Shown here in pieces: positions 38,439 through 48,396 of a stretch of DNA of 64,000 nucleotides. The stretch covers positions 5,949,910 through 6,013,909 of the forward strand of contig NW_027248277.1 in NCBI RefSeq assembly GCF_041260155.1, written 5' to 3'. The DNA is from Ptychodera flava (lineage: Eukaryota; Hemichordata; Enteropneusta; Ptychoderidae). Both the position numbers and the translations under genes were made by a program. Positions within the stretch are counted from its first letter, which is position 1. Each line of letters begins with the position of its first letter. A model generated the notes under the pieces. The model was not told where the DNA came from, did no database searches, and worked only from the letters and a program-made list of their open reading frames with translations.

Positions 38439-41400
38439 TTAAACGTGCAGTTCTTCAGGACCTATTCTTTTGGTATTTTACCCCATCGGTGGTTTCCCTA
38501 TATAAATTGTTTGGGAAATTATTAACCAGTCGTGCTATAGTCTTCATGAGCCATTAATCCAAATGCGACATTTTTATTCTGGCACTCGTCGAGTGAACAA
38601 TGGAATTTTTTTGTCATTTCTTCTCCTGATATGCCAAAGTTTGTACTCATATTTCACGTCTGATATTTTGACTAGTCCCTTTCATATTTGTTGAAAAATA
38701 ATACATTTTGCCGGATCGGTACTTCAAAACAGAATTTAGTCTGTCATTGTATTTTATCAATAAAATAATCAGTCAATCAATTAATCTGTCAATCAATCAG
38801 TCAGTCAGTCAATTAAATGGATTCCTATGGCGACAAACTCCAAATGGCGCTTTACAGAGTAGTTTCGGGGCCGTCGATAATAAAAGCTGACGCACGACAA
38901 ACGTAATTCTTTCGTTTAGGGGGGGGTAGTAAAAGCTCATTTCGTTTTGTGTGTGTCAACATCGCATAAGGATTTTCCTCTATTGTTTTCGAAGTGCGAC
39001 TTTGCAGCGAGAACGCAATACTACCTTCGCGTTTAACGAGAACAGAATGACCACAAAATACGGAGACAGAAAAGAGAACGAAAACACATGAATGTGAAAT
39101 AAAAACTTGTATGCTTTTTCAACGTGAAACATGTATGTGAAACATTTTCCCACGCGCGAAATACATTAAAATGTTCTGTCTTAAAAAGTGAAACGCGTAA
39201 AGTGGAGGTTTATTTATTAATGTGCCTTCCGGTTGTTTTCATGGGCGTGCGGATCGGAGAGGTGCGTGTGGGTTTGTCAGAAACGGCGTCATAATACGAA
39301 ATTGATTTCGCATAAGAACTTTCGTTTTGAGGGGGGAGGGAGGGGGTTTCAAGTAAAATGAAGGAATTACGTTTCTTGTGCGTCAGTTTTTATTATAGAC
39401 GGCCCCTTAGTATGCTCTACTGAACAGAATAGCTGTGATGTTCTTCTTAGAAATCCTTATTTGCATTATGCATTTGAATAGTTGTTTTCCGTTTAGCTTA
39501 GAAAAAACTAGCGAGGTCCGAGGTTTTAGATTTTAATTCAAAAAGCTTTGTAATAAGATTGACGTGTTTCTAAATCTCCAGTTCTTCTGTGTCAATTTTA
39601 AGGTAGAACGCGCCTCGGAGACAGATATTCTGGCTTTCAAACTTTAACAATTATATTCTAATCCACCACTTGTGGGGGTTCATTCTAAAGCTCTGGGTAA
39701 ATGAAAATTTTTCACCTTTTTAGTTTTTTGAAAATTGAAATTTTTCTCCCGATAGAATTAACACAGCGACGGCGGCCATTTTAAACTTCAAATATCGGTA
39801 AATCTTGGGTAACTTGTTTCTCTAGTACCAAAATTTGCACTGCTTGACTTTTATTCTTGATTTTGAAAGAGATTGGTTGAAGGATTCGTTGAGGAAAATT
39901 TGAGCAAAAGTTATAAATCTTTCACTTTCGAGGCGCATACCACCTTAAGGTCGATAAACATGTGAATTCAAAAAGTTATATTCGCCACAACTATCGGTTT
40001 ATGTTTTACCAGTATTGCGTCATCTTCCAGTTTCCTTGTCCAAATGTTGAACTTGGTTATTTCTCCCTCGTAATTGGTGCCACCTAAGTTAGAATTTGCC
40101 TGTCCGATAGTAAATCCACTACCACTACTGAGTGTTCCATTGACGGCTAGACCCTCTTCGTCCAATAGTCTAACACCATCTTTGTAGATCTGGAAATAAT
40201 AAAGATCGGTCAGTGTCCGGACATTGGGTGTATTGTGCTTATGAAAGGAGTAACTCAAGACATGATTGAGGCAAGTCTTTGATTCGACCGTATATAGAAG
40301 TTGGCCTTCAGGCCGGCACTCAACGAAAAAGATGAATAAATAAATAAATAAATAAATACATAAATACATAAATAAATACATGAATAAATAAATAAGTAAT
40401 AATCAATAATAGATAAATAAAAAAACAAAAAAATAAATACATATTCAATCTTTACTGTAAATCATGAAGGGACAATTGTTGCATTGACGGCTAGGCCCTC
40501 TTCGTCCAATAATTTCTATGTAGATATGTAAATGATAAAAATGTCAGTGTTGCCACACTGAGTGTGTTGTGCTTATGAGAGAGATTATAAGGCAAGAGAT
40601 GATTTAGGCATGACTTTTGTAAAGGCCCTACAAGAAATGCACGCAAATCGGTTTTCAGGCATCCATCCATCGATAACAAGTCATTGACAATGACATTGTC
40701 CCCACTTGTAATAGGAGTATTAGTCTTGATGGGACAGGGAAATGTGGTCATTAAGAAGTATCACTGGAGTGTATATATTGAGATCTATGGGCACATAGGT
40801 CTATGTCCTAGTTCCCAATTTGAAACACATGAGGCATGTCTAAGTCATAGTTCTAAATCGGGAAAAAAGATCAGACTTCTAGCTGTATTGGCAAGCCAAG
40901 AAATACATATGCGCATAATAAATGAGGTACAAGATGTGACATCTTAAGGTCTAATATCCTATCAAAATTGAAGCGTACAGAACTTGTGGTTACTGAGTTA
41001 TGCATATATATGTATGATCAAGGTCAAAGGTCATCGAGGTCACGTGATATTTTGGGGAAAAAAATGTATTGCTAATTAATCCCTATATGCCAAAAATCAG
41101 ACCTCTAGCTCTATTGGCTTGCTCAAAATTAGATATGCACATAATTAATAAGGTACAGTATGTGGCGTCATAAGGTCTCCCATCATACCAAATATGAAGG
41201 GTGTAGCACTTGTGGTTACTGAGTTATGGACAAATATGTATATTTGAGGTCAAAGGTCACCGAGGTCACGTGACATTTTATAAAAAAAATTGTATCGCTA
41301 AGTTATCCCTATATACCAAAAATCAGACCTCTAGCTCTATTGGCTTGCTCAAAATTAGATATGCGCATAATTAATGAGGTACAAAATGTGGCGTCATAAG

Positions 41401-44400
41401 GTGTCCCATCACACCATATATGAAGGGTGTAGCACTTGTGGTTACTGAGTTATGGACAAATATGTATATTTGAGGTCAAAGGTCACCGAGGTCATGTGAC
41501 ATTTTGTCAAAATGTCTGAGATATCTGCGTGAACGGATTGACTCACGGATTGACGAACGGACGGACATGACCCAATCTATAAGCCCTTAGGACTTCATCT
41601 GTGGGGACTAAAAACTGTGTCACTGCATCCTTTTTGCAATATGAATACGATGAAAAACTAAATTTTTATTTTTCTTGGCCTTATAAATGGGAGTCTACGG
41701 AGAACTGACTTATGCATGGGAGTCTATGGAGAACTGTCTTATACATGGGAGTCTATGGAGAACTGCCTTATACACGGAAGTCTATGGAGAACTGACTTAT
41801 AAATGGAAGTCTATGGAGGTGTAAACTAAAAACGGCCAATTTTGATCGCATTGTGAAACGAATCGACGTGCATCTGTATGGGGTAGGGTACTATCCTTGT
41901 GCAAAGTTTGGAAGAAATTGACCAGGGCATGTCTGAGATATCTGCGTGAACGGACGGACGCACGGACGGACGCACGGACGGACGCACGGACGGACATGAC
42001 CCAATCTATAAGTCCCCCCGAACTTCGTCCGTGGGGACTAAAAAAAGATTCGATCTTCATTACTAAAGTCGCGAAGGCACAGATGACATAAAAGAAAAGA
42101 AAAAAATATATTACCGAAAACTACATGACTTTAAAGGAAATGATTATGTTAAACTTTCCGTACAGCATCATCAAAACAAGCGAACACGTGATTTCGAAAA
42201 TTTACGACTTTCATTGGCAGATCGAATCATAAAGAAGAAAATCCCCGGTCTAAGACATCTGGAAAGTTTGGTTTGTCTGCATGTAGTCCCTGTTCAAAAG
42301 TCTAAAATTACTATATTTACTAGAGAGTACGTATGTGATTTTTTAGCCATCATTCAATGCAGAAAGTGTATATAGAATTGCAAGCTTTGTTGTCTTGTTT
42401 AGCAAGACATTAGTCATTCACAGGATGTGCCACGTCCGCACATATGTTCTTGTGTTTTTCAGAGTTTTACAACCGTGTGCCAGTAAGGGTTCTTATTTTT
42501 GCCGACGGCACTTATAGCCGTTTCATCCTCATATATTACCACTTGTTCGCTTCCTGGCTTGACCTGCCATAAAACCCGAATGTGCTACAATATCATCAAA
42601 ACAAAGCGAGAAATCCCCACCCGCTTTTTTCGTTAGTTTATTTGTGAGCATGGAAAATATGCTTCTGAACATATGCACAGAGTGCCAGGAATAGTCACAC
42701 GGGAATGGCGCTATCAATTATTACTGACATGTGTCAATCATTCTTGAGATTTCACATTCATGTGTTTGTTTCACCGCTGTCAATTTAAGGCCATTTCATT
42801 CCAAAATGGAACTCACAAAATGTCAAAGTATTAAAGAACTGCTGGTCAAGGTTCAAAGAAAGGACACTCATCAAAACGAATATATCTACAAGTATTCAAT
42901 TTCTGTGATGTACGTATTTGTAGAAAGCAAACTGATAGAGAACTTTAACCCAACTGCAACGTGCCTGTTATTTACATGAACAATCCTTGATGCAATGTTC
43001 AGCCGTCTTGCAACGGTAGGAGGAGTGGAGAGTTCGTGGGGAAAAAAACTTGCGATAGCTTAAAGGCCTTTGTCAGGCGTCAGATTGTCTTGCAGGGAAA
43101 TCTACTTATTAGATTACAATTTCAAAGGAAAACAAAAGGCTAAAACAATCCATAATCCTCTTATAGACTAAAACAAACTTGATCCCGGGGATCAAGTCTC
43201 TGGCCTTTAATCGCTCGGCTTTAAACTATACTTGATATAATGATGTCATCGCTTGATGGGCTGGTACTGTGGATTGTGAGCTTGAATGTCATCGGCAATA
43301 TACTGGATGTCCAGCCTCAAAGATATATTTGCAAGAGCCATACCCCATGAATCTGGAAAAAAAGGGCCTTGCAAGGTATGATGGGAAGGGTGACTCGGAA
43401 AATCTCTTTGACATATTACTGGTGTAACACTGTCAGTGAGCAGGTACTTGGAAGCTGGTACATGCCAATGCAAAACCTGACATACACAGTGTGTCTCTTG
43501 ACAAAATATCCATTTCAACCCCTGCTATGTATCTGTGTATCTTCCTATGTATATTTATATCCATTTATTCATTTAAGTCATTAAATATCTCTGTCGGTAA
43601 AGATGACGTGCAATGGTCTGTTTTGCAATAACAAACGTTTATTTTCAGAAGTTTAACATTTCTATAACATTCATTTTCTTCCTGATAACAAACTATATGA
43701 AACAATGGAATTACATATATACATACCTATATTTATATATATTATAGATAGACAAACAGATAGACAAACACTGCCAGACAAACGGATAGACACACAGAGA
43801 CACACGCATTGATAGAAAGATAGGTAATGTTCATTCATAGCCATCAAATTAGATTATTCATTTGAAATTTCTGTCTGATATCTTTTTTGTAATTTTTCTT
43901 TGAGATATGTACAGGCGAGCAATTAATTTATTCGCCGGAACTAAACAAGATTACAAAAAATAGTTTCTCGACAAGGCTGTGTCAGTCTAAATCACCAAAA
44001 TATTTCAGGTTTTATGAAAAATAATGGTTTTATCGCTGCTATTTTCAAAGAATACAACGTGTACATTTCTCTGTGACAAAAAGATATTAATTAGACTTTT
44101 CACCAACATATATTCACCCACAAAGAGAGTTCAAGGCCAGGGCAAGGAGGTGATGATTCTGTTTCTGCTTATTTGATATTAAACAGCATTGGAAATATGA
44201 AAACAAGTAGGGAACAATAACAAACGGTACATATATTTCACGGTCGATTGATTTGCATAGCGCTCAGACGATGCAAAACAGGAAATTCACTCATGTTGCG
44301 GAGAACATGATTGAAACTAATTTTGGATAATTGGATGAAGAAGTAATGTCTATTTGATCTGCAAATGTAAGCTCATCTGCTTTTCTTTTTAACTTACACA

Positions 44401-45108
44401 CTTGTTTTTACGAGTAATTTGTAATACCGCAACATTCAGCTATAAGGCACCTAACATCGAGAAATTTGAAAAATATGAAAATCCAATTATCCCAAATTAG
44501 TTTCAATCGTGTTGGAGATATACAAAAACATGACAGACCAAAAATAACCGAATTTATAATGACCAACTGCAGCGTAAAAAGTAAAAATTTGAATTAAAAA
44601 CGGCACTGGTTACCTCGTATACTCCTTGATTGTCTTGATCCTCAAAATTTTTCCATGTGACACAAACGTGTATCCATTCTCCATAGTTGGCTTCCAGGCC
44701 AGATTCCAAGCCGTCTTCTCCGTTAACGGACAGTCTCAAGTTCGAAGGATTCTCAAATTGGATGAAGTCGCTATCAGAGACGTACATGTTGAAAATAACA
44801 CCGGTGTTGTCGGCGGCATCGCTCTTCATCCACCAACAGGCGGTGAACTCGGTGAGTTCAGGGCGTGGGTTATCGTTCTCAACCACGCTACTGGTTCCGT
44901 CGAAAACCAGCGAGTTCTCCTCCAATTCACCGCCTTTGCACTCCACGTCGTACAAAGGATAATCGTTGTAATAATCTGAATGTTTTCCAAGAAAAATGGC
45001 GCATTATTCAAACGTGCTGAGATGACAGTCTTTACGAGTTGAGCGTGGGAGATGTTTACAGAAACAAAAATGGTAGATACACTTCACGTATAAAGTCGAT
45101 GAGGGTTC

Positions 45109-45165
<57 letters not shown>

Positions 45166-46034
45166 TCGAACAAAGAAAAAAGACATATCGTTTTGACATA
45201 CGAGGACAGACAGAAAGGATTTCGAATACAGTTAGAGAAAAAAACGACTGATATCGATACAACTCGTTTTCGAAATAAGAGGGCAGGTCACATACGTTTT
45301 AAAAAAGGAGTCCTGGGGTTAAAAGGCAAATGTTAGTCAACAAATGTCATTGCGAAATTTATGGGACAGGTTACTTCAAGTTATCTCTTCAAAGAAATAT
45401 ATACCCTTACACTCAGAACAGTGACTTAACTTCAGTCAAATCTTCGTTTTCTCAGGTGAGAAGATAACTTGTTTTTAAAACACAACCTACACCTATAGAT
45501 ATGTTTCAGGAAAATATTTATGCAAAAAATGCTTGATCTTCTTTACATTGCAGATTTAATAAAGAGCAACTAGTATCGTTTGGCGATCAACAATTGCCTT
45601 GGACGAGAAAAAATTTGGGAGAACATTTTTTGTCCTAATTATGATGAGTTATAGAGAGTAACGTTTTAGAGTTCCAAGCTTCGCAAAATACTTGAAAAAA
45701 ATTGTTTTCTGCCCGGTTATATGCAGTATGCGTGAATTGAATGGTTCGTTAGTGAGCAATTATGCAAATATTTGACACCTTTTTTAACAACTCTGATGAG
45801 GGTCTATTCAGAGATATTTGACTTGTAAAAGGAAATCTCCTACAGCAGAAAGTTTGCAATGTAGAGTTATTTATCTTGTCCAACAGCGGGTCGGAAAAAA
45901 AAATCTAGCGCCGATATTTCATCGCGCGGGTAACGACAATAGAATCACCTACCAAATTCACCACTGGAACCCAATATGAACAAGCAGTGGACAAACAGCA
46001 GCTTCGATGCCCGCCAAAATACCCTGCCGCCCAT
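25931..46034 (-). CDS. Gene B: secreted three-pentraxin/Cys-module protein with mucin stalk and fucolectin domain (multi-exon)
   Basis: Paralog of gene A with the same exon plan. The exons I join are 45953-46034, 44614-44975, 40010-40189, 36759-36870, 33477-34006, 32597-32726, 30712-31250, 29590-29695, 27735-28484, 26885-27118 and 25931-26235. They sum to 3330 nt, or 1109 codons plus a stop, if the last exon reads into the TAA at 25931-25933. Residue layout: signal peptide 1-27, pentraxin-like 28-208, Cys module 209-245, pentraxin-like 246-422, Cys module 423-465, pentraxin-like 466-645, Cys module 646-680, Thr/Pro stalk 681-930, fucolectin domain about 931-1090. The fucolectin family binds fucose and the pentraxin family often binds glycans or phospholipids, so an extracellular recognition protein is likely. 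That role is inferred. The last exon could instead splice at 25941 (GTAAAT) to an exon I did not find. Confidence 0.82.
26340..26695. repeat. Compound minisatellite of (TC)n blocks
   Basis: Three long TC runs (about 26401-26460, 26498-26551 and 26623-26692) are separated by related text such as CTGTCAATCTGCCTGTATGC and GCCATCTCTC. A ~95-bp unit, spacer plus TC run, has therefore been repeated. It lies in the intron inside the fucolectin domain of gene B. Confidence 0.85.
26885..27118 (-). CDS. Gene B exon: fucolectin domain, N-terminal half
   Basis: A 234-nt exon, phase 1 to phase 1, with acceptor CGCCACAG and donor GTAAGT. It encodes [50 protein letters not shown] and DDC. NxAxGKxTxQSS, AVDG, the HGSC motif whose His contacts fucose in family members, and PWxRVDLG are hallmarks of fucolectins. 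It joins the mucin stalk exon and the second half in frame. Confidence 0.92.
27350..27634 (+). mobile_element. TTAA MITE, family 1, copy 4 (degenerate)
   Basis: Begins GAGGTAGTATGTC, then the family text AATAAAAATCAGGGATTACC, ATTAACTCTATGGGG and a final CTCCAAGTGCATTCTTC. It is shortened near the left end, and the right TIR and TTAA have decayed. It lies in the gene B intron before the fucolectin exon. Confidence 0.6.
27735..28484 (-). CDS. Gene B exon: Thr/Pro mucin-like stalk
   Basis: A 750-nt exon, phase 1 to phase 1, with acceptor GGTTCAG and donor GTACGT. It starts [15 protein letters not shown], then carries 12 copies of an 11-residue unit (consensus [11 protein letters not shown], with [13 protein letters not shown] variants), then a less regular Thr/Pro region and a Cys-bearing end ([15 protein letters not shown]). 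Thr/Pro repeats of this kind are normally densely O-glycosylated and act as an extended spacer. It occupies the position that gene A fills with a charged repeat. Confidence 0.9.
28010..28410. repeat. 33-bp tandem repeat coding the mucin stalk
   Basis: Twelve near-identical 33-bp units, on the plus strand GTGGGTTTGGCAGTGGTGG and following bases. The unit length is a multiple of three, so copy-number change keeps the frame. Confidence 0.95.
28510..28920 (+). mobile_element. Retroelement reverse-transcriptase 3' remnant
   Basis: Plus-strand translation gives [20 protein letters not shown] and then [17 protein letters not shown] before a stop at about 28691. I recognise this as the C-terminal part of a Penelope-like or related reverse transcriptase, followed by a non-coding tail. 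It lies in the intron upstream of the mucin exon of gene B. Confidence 0.5.
29590..29695 (-). CDS. Gene B exon: Cys module 3
   Basis: A 106-nt exon, phase 0 to phase 1, with acceptor CCACTAG and donor GTAAGT. It encodes [20 protein letters not shown] then YVDLINI and ends TCG. Length and motif equal gene A 5574-5679. Confidence 0.9.
29696..30711 (-). other. Gene B intron
   Basis: A 1-kb intron between pentraxin domain 3 and Cys module 3. Nothing is recognised beyond AT-rich unique sequence. Confidence 0.5.
30712..31250 (-). CDS. Gene B exon: pentraxin-like/LamG domain 3
   Basis: A 539-nt exon, phase 1 to phase 0, with acceptor TTACATCAG and donor GTGAGC. It encodes [73 protein letters not shown] and [12 protein letters not shown]. 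It is exactly as long as the gene A copy and is the best conserved of the paired exons by eye. Confidence 0.93.
31251..32596 (-). other. Gene B intron
   Basis: An intron between Cys module 2 and pentraxin domain 3. No exon or identifiable element was seen. Confidence 0.5.
32597..32726 (-). CDS. Gene B exon: Cys module 2
   Basis: A 130-nt exon, phase 0 to phase 1, with acceptor ATTTACAG and donor GTAAGT. It encodes [20 protein letters not shown] and an acidic tail ending QMHC. It is the counterpart of gene A 9011-9137. Confidence 0.9.
32808..32911. repeat. (CATA)n-(CAGA)n microsatellite
   Basis: A tetranucleotide run of CATA to about 32870, then CAGA to about 32911, in the gene B intron upstream of Cys module 2. 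Confidence 0.95.
33046..33084. repeat. Short perfect hairpin
   Basis: TGCACCATGGAGGTAG and its inverted copy CTACCTCCATGGTTGCA flank a loop of a few bases. It is intronic, with no terminator or known element assigned. Confidence 0.7.
33477..34006 (-). CDS. Gene B exon: pentraxin-like/LamG domain 2
   Basis: A 530-nt exon, phase 1 to phase 0, with acceptor CCCGCCAG and donor GTAAGA. It encodes [72 protein letters not shown] and [15 protein letters not shown]. The pentraxin signature has Ala in place of Ser/Thr (HVCVAW). It is the counterpart of gene A 11717-12240. Confidence 0.93.
34104..35518. mobile_element. Non-autonomous TIR element, Harbinger-like (TAA duplication)
   Basis: TAA at 34101-34103 precedes GGGACTGGTCAGTTTCTTC, and GAAGAAACTGACCAGTCCC precedes TAA at 35519-35521. 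The arms continue into poly-G/poly-C runs (CCTGGGGGG and CCCCCCAGG) and related text with GTGACCCCCC. A 3-bp TAA duplication and GGG terminus fit PIF/Harbinger elements. No transposase was seen. The interior holds a TA microsatellite (34266-34328) and GCCCGAAGGGCG-type short palindromes at 35050-35310. It is inserted in the gene B intron upstream of pentraxin domain 2. Confidence 0.75.
36759..36870 (-). CDS. Gene B exon: Cys module 1
   Basis: A 112-nt exon, phase 0 to phase 1, with acceptor ACTTATAG and donor GTAAGT. It encodes [20 protein letters not shown] and ends PDLPP. Same length and same ends as gene A 13369-13480, with one Cys only. Confidence 0.87.
36889..36970. repeat. (TA)n microsatellite, left of Penelope-like element
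   Basis: An AT dinucleotide run starting about 19 bp from the Cys module 1 acceptor and ending about 70 bp before the left arm of the retroelement. Confidence 0.95.
37039..38358 (-). mobile_element. 5'-truncated Penelope-like element with inverted terminal repeats
   Basis: The minus-strand open frame 37163-38305 encodes the end of a Penelope-like reverse transcriptase ([30 protein letters not shown]) and a GIY-YIG-type endonuclease region ([50 protein letters not shown]). The coding sequence is flanked by 112-bp, nearly perfect inverted repeats at 37039-37150 and 38247-38358. TA microsatellites lie directly outside on the right (38360-38436) and about 70 bp outside on the left. The catalytic RT core is missing, so the copy is dead. 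It lies in the gene B intron between pentraxin domain 1 and Cys module 1. Confidence 0.88.
38360..38436. repeat. (TA)n microsatellite, right of Penelope-like element
   Basis: An AT run directly abutting the right inverted repeat of the retroelement. Confidence 0.95.
38867..39406. mobile_element. Non-autonomous TIR DNA element (~540 bp)
   Basis: The left end GGGGCCGTCGATAATAAAAG with CTGACGCACGAC is mirrored by the right end GTGCGTCAGTTTTTATTATA then GACGGCCCC. The arms are about 60 bp. There is no coding capacity, and a target duplication is not clear. Confidence 0.75.
39602..39944 (-). mobile_element. TTAA MITE, family 1, copy 5 (inverted)
   Basis: Intact copy between TTAA at 39598-39601 and TTAA at 39945-39948, in the orientation opposite to copies 1-4, ending 65 bp from the exon at 40010. 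The ends are GGTAGAACGCGCCTCGG and CGAGGCGCATACCACC. Confidence 0.82.
40010..40189 (-). CDS. Gene B exon: pentraxin-like domain 1, C-terminal half
   Basis: A 180-nt exon, phase 0 both sides, with acceptor TATTTCCAG and donor GTAAAA. It encodes [36 protein letters not shown] and [15 protein letters not shown]. Its length equals gene A 13950-14129. Confidence 0.92.
40470..40700 (-). pseudogene. Partial duplicate of the pentraxin domain 1 3' exon edge and its intron
   Basis: Text around 40480-40640 repeats that of 40139-40290. GACGGCTAGGCCCTCTTCGT, TCCAATAAT, AGTGTTGCC near GTGTTGTGCTTATGAGAG, and GGCAAGAGATGATTTAGGCA mirror the exon edge and downstream intron in order. The coding part is broken and too short to function. 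It is a local tandem duplication scar. Confidence 0.6.
40864..41530. repeat. 226-bp tandem repeat, about 3 copies
   Basis: The unit begins AAAATCAGACCTCTAGCT, recurring at about 40863, 41093 and 41318, and contains GAGGTCAAAGGTCACCGAGG and TCACGTGACATTTT. The copies are similar but not identical. The array ends with ACGGACGGACATGACCCAAT. Confidence 0.88.
41688..42045. repeat. 33-bp tandem repeat and second copy of the array end
   Basis: Four to five units of GGGAGTCTATGGAGAACTG at 33-bp spacing span about 41688-41820. They are followed by a second copy of the end sequence (GACATGACCCAATCTATAAG, GTCCGTGGGGACTAAAA) seen at 41566-41612, preceded by a 12-bp ACGGACGGACGC repeat. Confidence 0.85.
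43524..44511. repeat. Left arm of a ~1-kb long inverted duplication (partner 55251-56240)
   Basis: Read on the minus strand it matches 55251-56240 over almost the full length, for example TGAGTGAATTTCCTATTTTG, GCATCGTCTGAGCGCTATGC, CACCTCCTTGCCCTGGCCTT and GTCTGGCAGTGTTTGTCTA. A family 2 TIR element occupies 44306-44511. Confidence 0.88.
44306..44511. mobile_element. ~205-bp TIR element, family 2, copy 1
   Basis: The ends are inverted repeats, CATGATTGAAACTAATTTTG then GATAATTGGAT, and ATCCAATTATCCCAAATTAG then TTTCAATCGTG. No coding capacity. Confidence 0.85.
44614..44975 (-). CDS. Gene B exon: pentraxin-like domain 1, N-terminal half
   Basis: A 362-nt exon, phase 1 to phase 0, with acceptor AACATTCAG and donor GTAACC. 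It encodes [20 protein letters not shown] then [32 protein letters not shown] and IHVCVTWKN. The signature HVCVTW is intact. It joins the signal-peptide exon exactly (G + AT gives Asp). Confidence 0.93.
44976..45952 (-). other. Gene B first coding intron with (AG)n
   Basis: A 1-kb intron containing an AG microsatellite at 45113-45162. No other feature was recognised. Confidence 0.6.
45953..46034 (-). CDS. Gene B exon: start codon and signal peptide
   Basis: The ATG at 46034-46032 opens 27 codons with a basic n-region ([11 protein letters not shown]), a hydrophobic core ([11 protein letters not shown]) and small residues before SSGEF. It ends in phase 1 at a GTAGGT donor. Coding length (82 nt), phase and the SS-x-x-EF end match the gene A signal exon although the core sequence has diverged. 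No acceptor is obvious just upstream, so the exon may contain its own 5' UTR. Confidence 0.8.
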
Positions 46035-46522
46035 GTTGAATGGAATTTCAGGTAACGCCAGATTACTGGTAGTGTCTTGCACCGTATTTGCGTGAAAGAT
46101 GCCAAAGTGGGCAGACGATCACATTTAAAGAGGATAAGCGCGCGCTTCATTTGCATATTCATGATATGACCGGACGGACAAAAACTTTACGCATCGGTAT
46201 TCACGTCTGTAACTTTTTCAGGGGTGAGTCACGTGACGTGTCGCGCCAAAGAGAGATCTACGGGTACGAATATAAATATAGTTAGTTTGTATCAACGTTG
46301 CCTGAAGCTTGTCCCCGGGATCGACAACCTAGTGCGTAAGTGTGATGAATATCACAATTTACATCCTGCCTGTCTCGTTGACTATCGCCCGCTGATATTT
46401 AGAAGATGATATACACCCTTTCAGTCGTTTACAAATATATAAATGAATGAATGGATGGAAATGTAGATAAATATATAAGTACATAATAGAGAAATGCGTA
46501 CATGATTAAATAAATACAAGAA

Positions 46523-46589
<67 letters not shown>

Positions 46590-48396
46590 GTAAATACATT
46601 TCATGAATACATTTTCTTATTTCAACTTGCTCATGTAAAGAATAAACCCGTATATTTACAGACTGATATGCAAATTAGCAATAAAACAAAACTAATCACA
46701 GTGTCTTCATTTACATACAGGTAGTCTCTGATATTTGTTTCCTCCATTTCACTCAAATAACTTTAAAGGCATACTTCTGACACCAAATTCATTGCAATAA
46801 TTACTTACAAAATGATCAAAGTCGTCATATTTCGGATTAAAACCAGGCGTGATGAACTGGTGTTATTTCTCATGCCATGTGCAATAAACGAATAAACGAT
46901 TTCAATGAAAAGACATTTAAAACATTGCTTCTTGTGTTCAGCTTCAGTTTTGTCATACCTAATCTGGATGAAAGAAGCTATTATTATTGGTTTAGCTGAT
47001 GACAAACTGCCCCACAAGTGATACCATTTGTGGACATGGAATGGATAAAACACGCTATTACTATTCAAACATTTGTGCAAAAGTGGCTGCCTACATAAAG
47101 CTAACACTCCCCGTCAGGTTGTTGGCGCATCGACATTTAAAAACGTAACTTTTGTTCATTCCAAGCTCCCAAACGTTTAACCATTCGCTTTAAAATCAAG
47201 AGTAAAAATTGGGGTTCACAGTGCAAATTTTGGTACAATTAAAACAAAATACCTTAAAACTTACCTATATTTGAAATAAAGAATAGCCCCATCCCTTTGT
47301 TAACTCTATGGGAAATATGATTTTTGATTTTCAGAAAATAAGACAATAAAAGCACTAATGTAGAGCTTGGAAATGAACCCTAGAAGTGGTATATAAGTAT
47401 TGTAAAAATTGAGCGTCCGAATATCTGTTCCCGAGGCGTATTTTTAGAGTACAGGCTATGAACTCTGTATGCCGTTTGAGTGTTCTGATGAAGAGCGGCC
47501 ACTAGGAAGTCGTTGAGTGCGAGTGTAGTCCCACAATGAAACAATAACATAACATGATTAAAACATTTCGAACAAAGTTCTTTTTCGAAAACTGACAACA
47601 AGTAATTGAACCATCATTCTTTAAGTAATTAACGTATAGTAATATATGCACAAACTGGGTCTCCGTCGAGCGCATTTTTTCCGCAAAATAAGGGAAAACC
47701 TGACTTATAACGTATGATTTCTCGTTACTCTTGTTTCATCATGTCGTGTTCTAAATTCCAAAATAGCGTAATTGCCATCGTCTATTCCTGGATTGACTGA
47801 CGTTATATCTTTGTTGATGACGGCGATTTTCAAGCTGGAAATTTTGACGATAGAGGTTGTGAGTTACTGCCTCTCAAACATAGTACACTCTCTTTAAAAC
47901 ACTGTTTCAAATAGAATTAGTCACGCCATTGTTACAAGAATAACACAGACATCAGATTTTTAGTGCAGTGTGCACAGAGTTTAGGAAGGGGCGCGTTCTA
48001 CTTATACAATGTCCGCACAACACCAAATTTTATCAACATGCCAGTTTATACTCCTTAAAGCTATACTGCCACCTGTTCCAATTTTTCCACAGTTTATACT
48101 ATTGAGAGAGAGAAAATCTCACCAACCACAGATTTAAGCGGGTGGCCGATTTTTAAAAACAGCGCCCTCACATGGGCATTTTGAATACCAAGGAACGCCC
48201 CTTTGACCATATATGGGCATATTTAGATTACAGGTGACTGTATACCTTTTAAAGTATACTGGTGCAAAGGTACGTGATGGATAACACTGATAGCCAGCCA
48301 GCAACCGAGTTGAATCACGTCCCAAAATAAAGTGACGTGAAAATGTGTATTACCCTTGAACATACACGGACCTTGACACGAATGAAGTTTGGGTTC
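46035..48396. other. Upstream of gene B, no gene recognised
   Basis: Presumed promoter side of gene B. An AAAT microsatellite lies at 46511-46590 and a degenerate family 1 MITE at about 47125-47450. No TATA box or initiator could be assigned. Confidence 0.5.
47125..47450 (+). mobile_element. TTAA MITE, family 1, copy 6 (degenerate)
   Basis: The internal text CAAGAGTAAAAATTGGGGTT, TTAACTCTATGGGAAATATG and a right end CCGAATATCTGTTCCCGAGG match the family. The left TIR and both TTAA sites are lost. Confidence 0.6.

Larger units (their letters stand above)
40190..44613 (-). other. Gene B intron with diverse repeats
   Basis: A 4.4-kb intron inside pentraxin domain 1. It holds AAAT-rich low complexity (40330-40440), a partial duplication of the neighbouring exon region (the 3' exon text GGCTAGACCCTCTTCGTCCA recurs near 40490-40512), three 226-bp tandem units, four 33-bp units, and one arm of a long inverted duplication (43524-44511). 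Confidence 0.6.
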
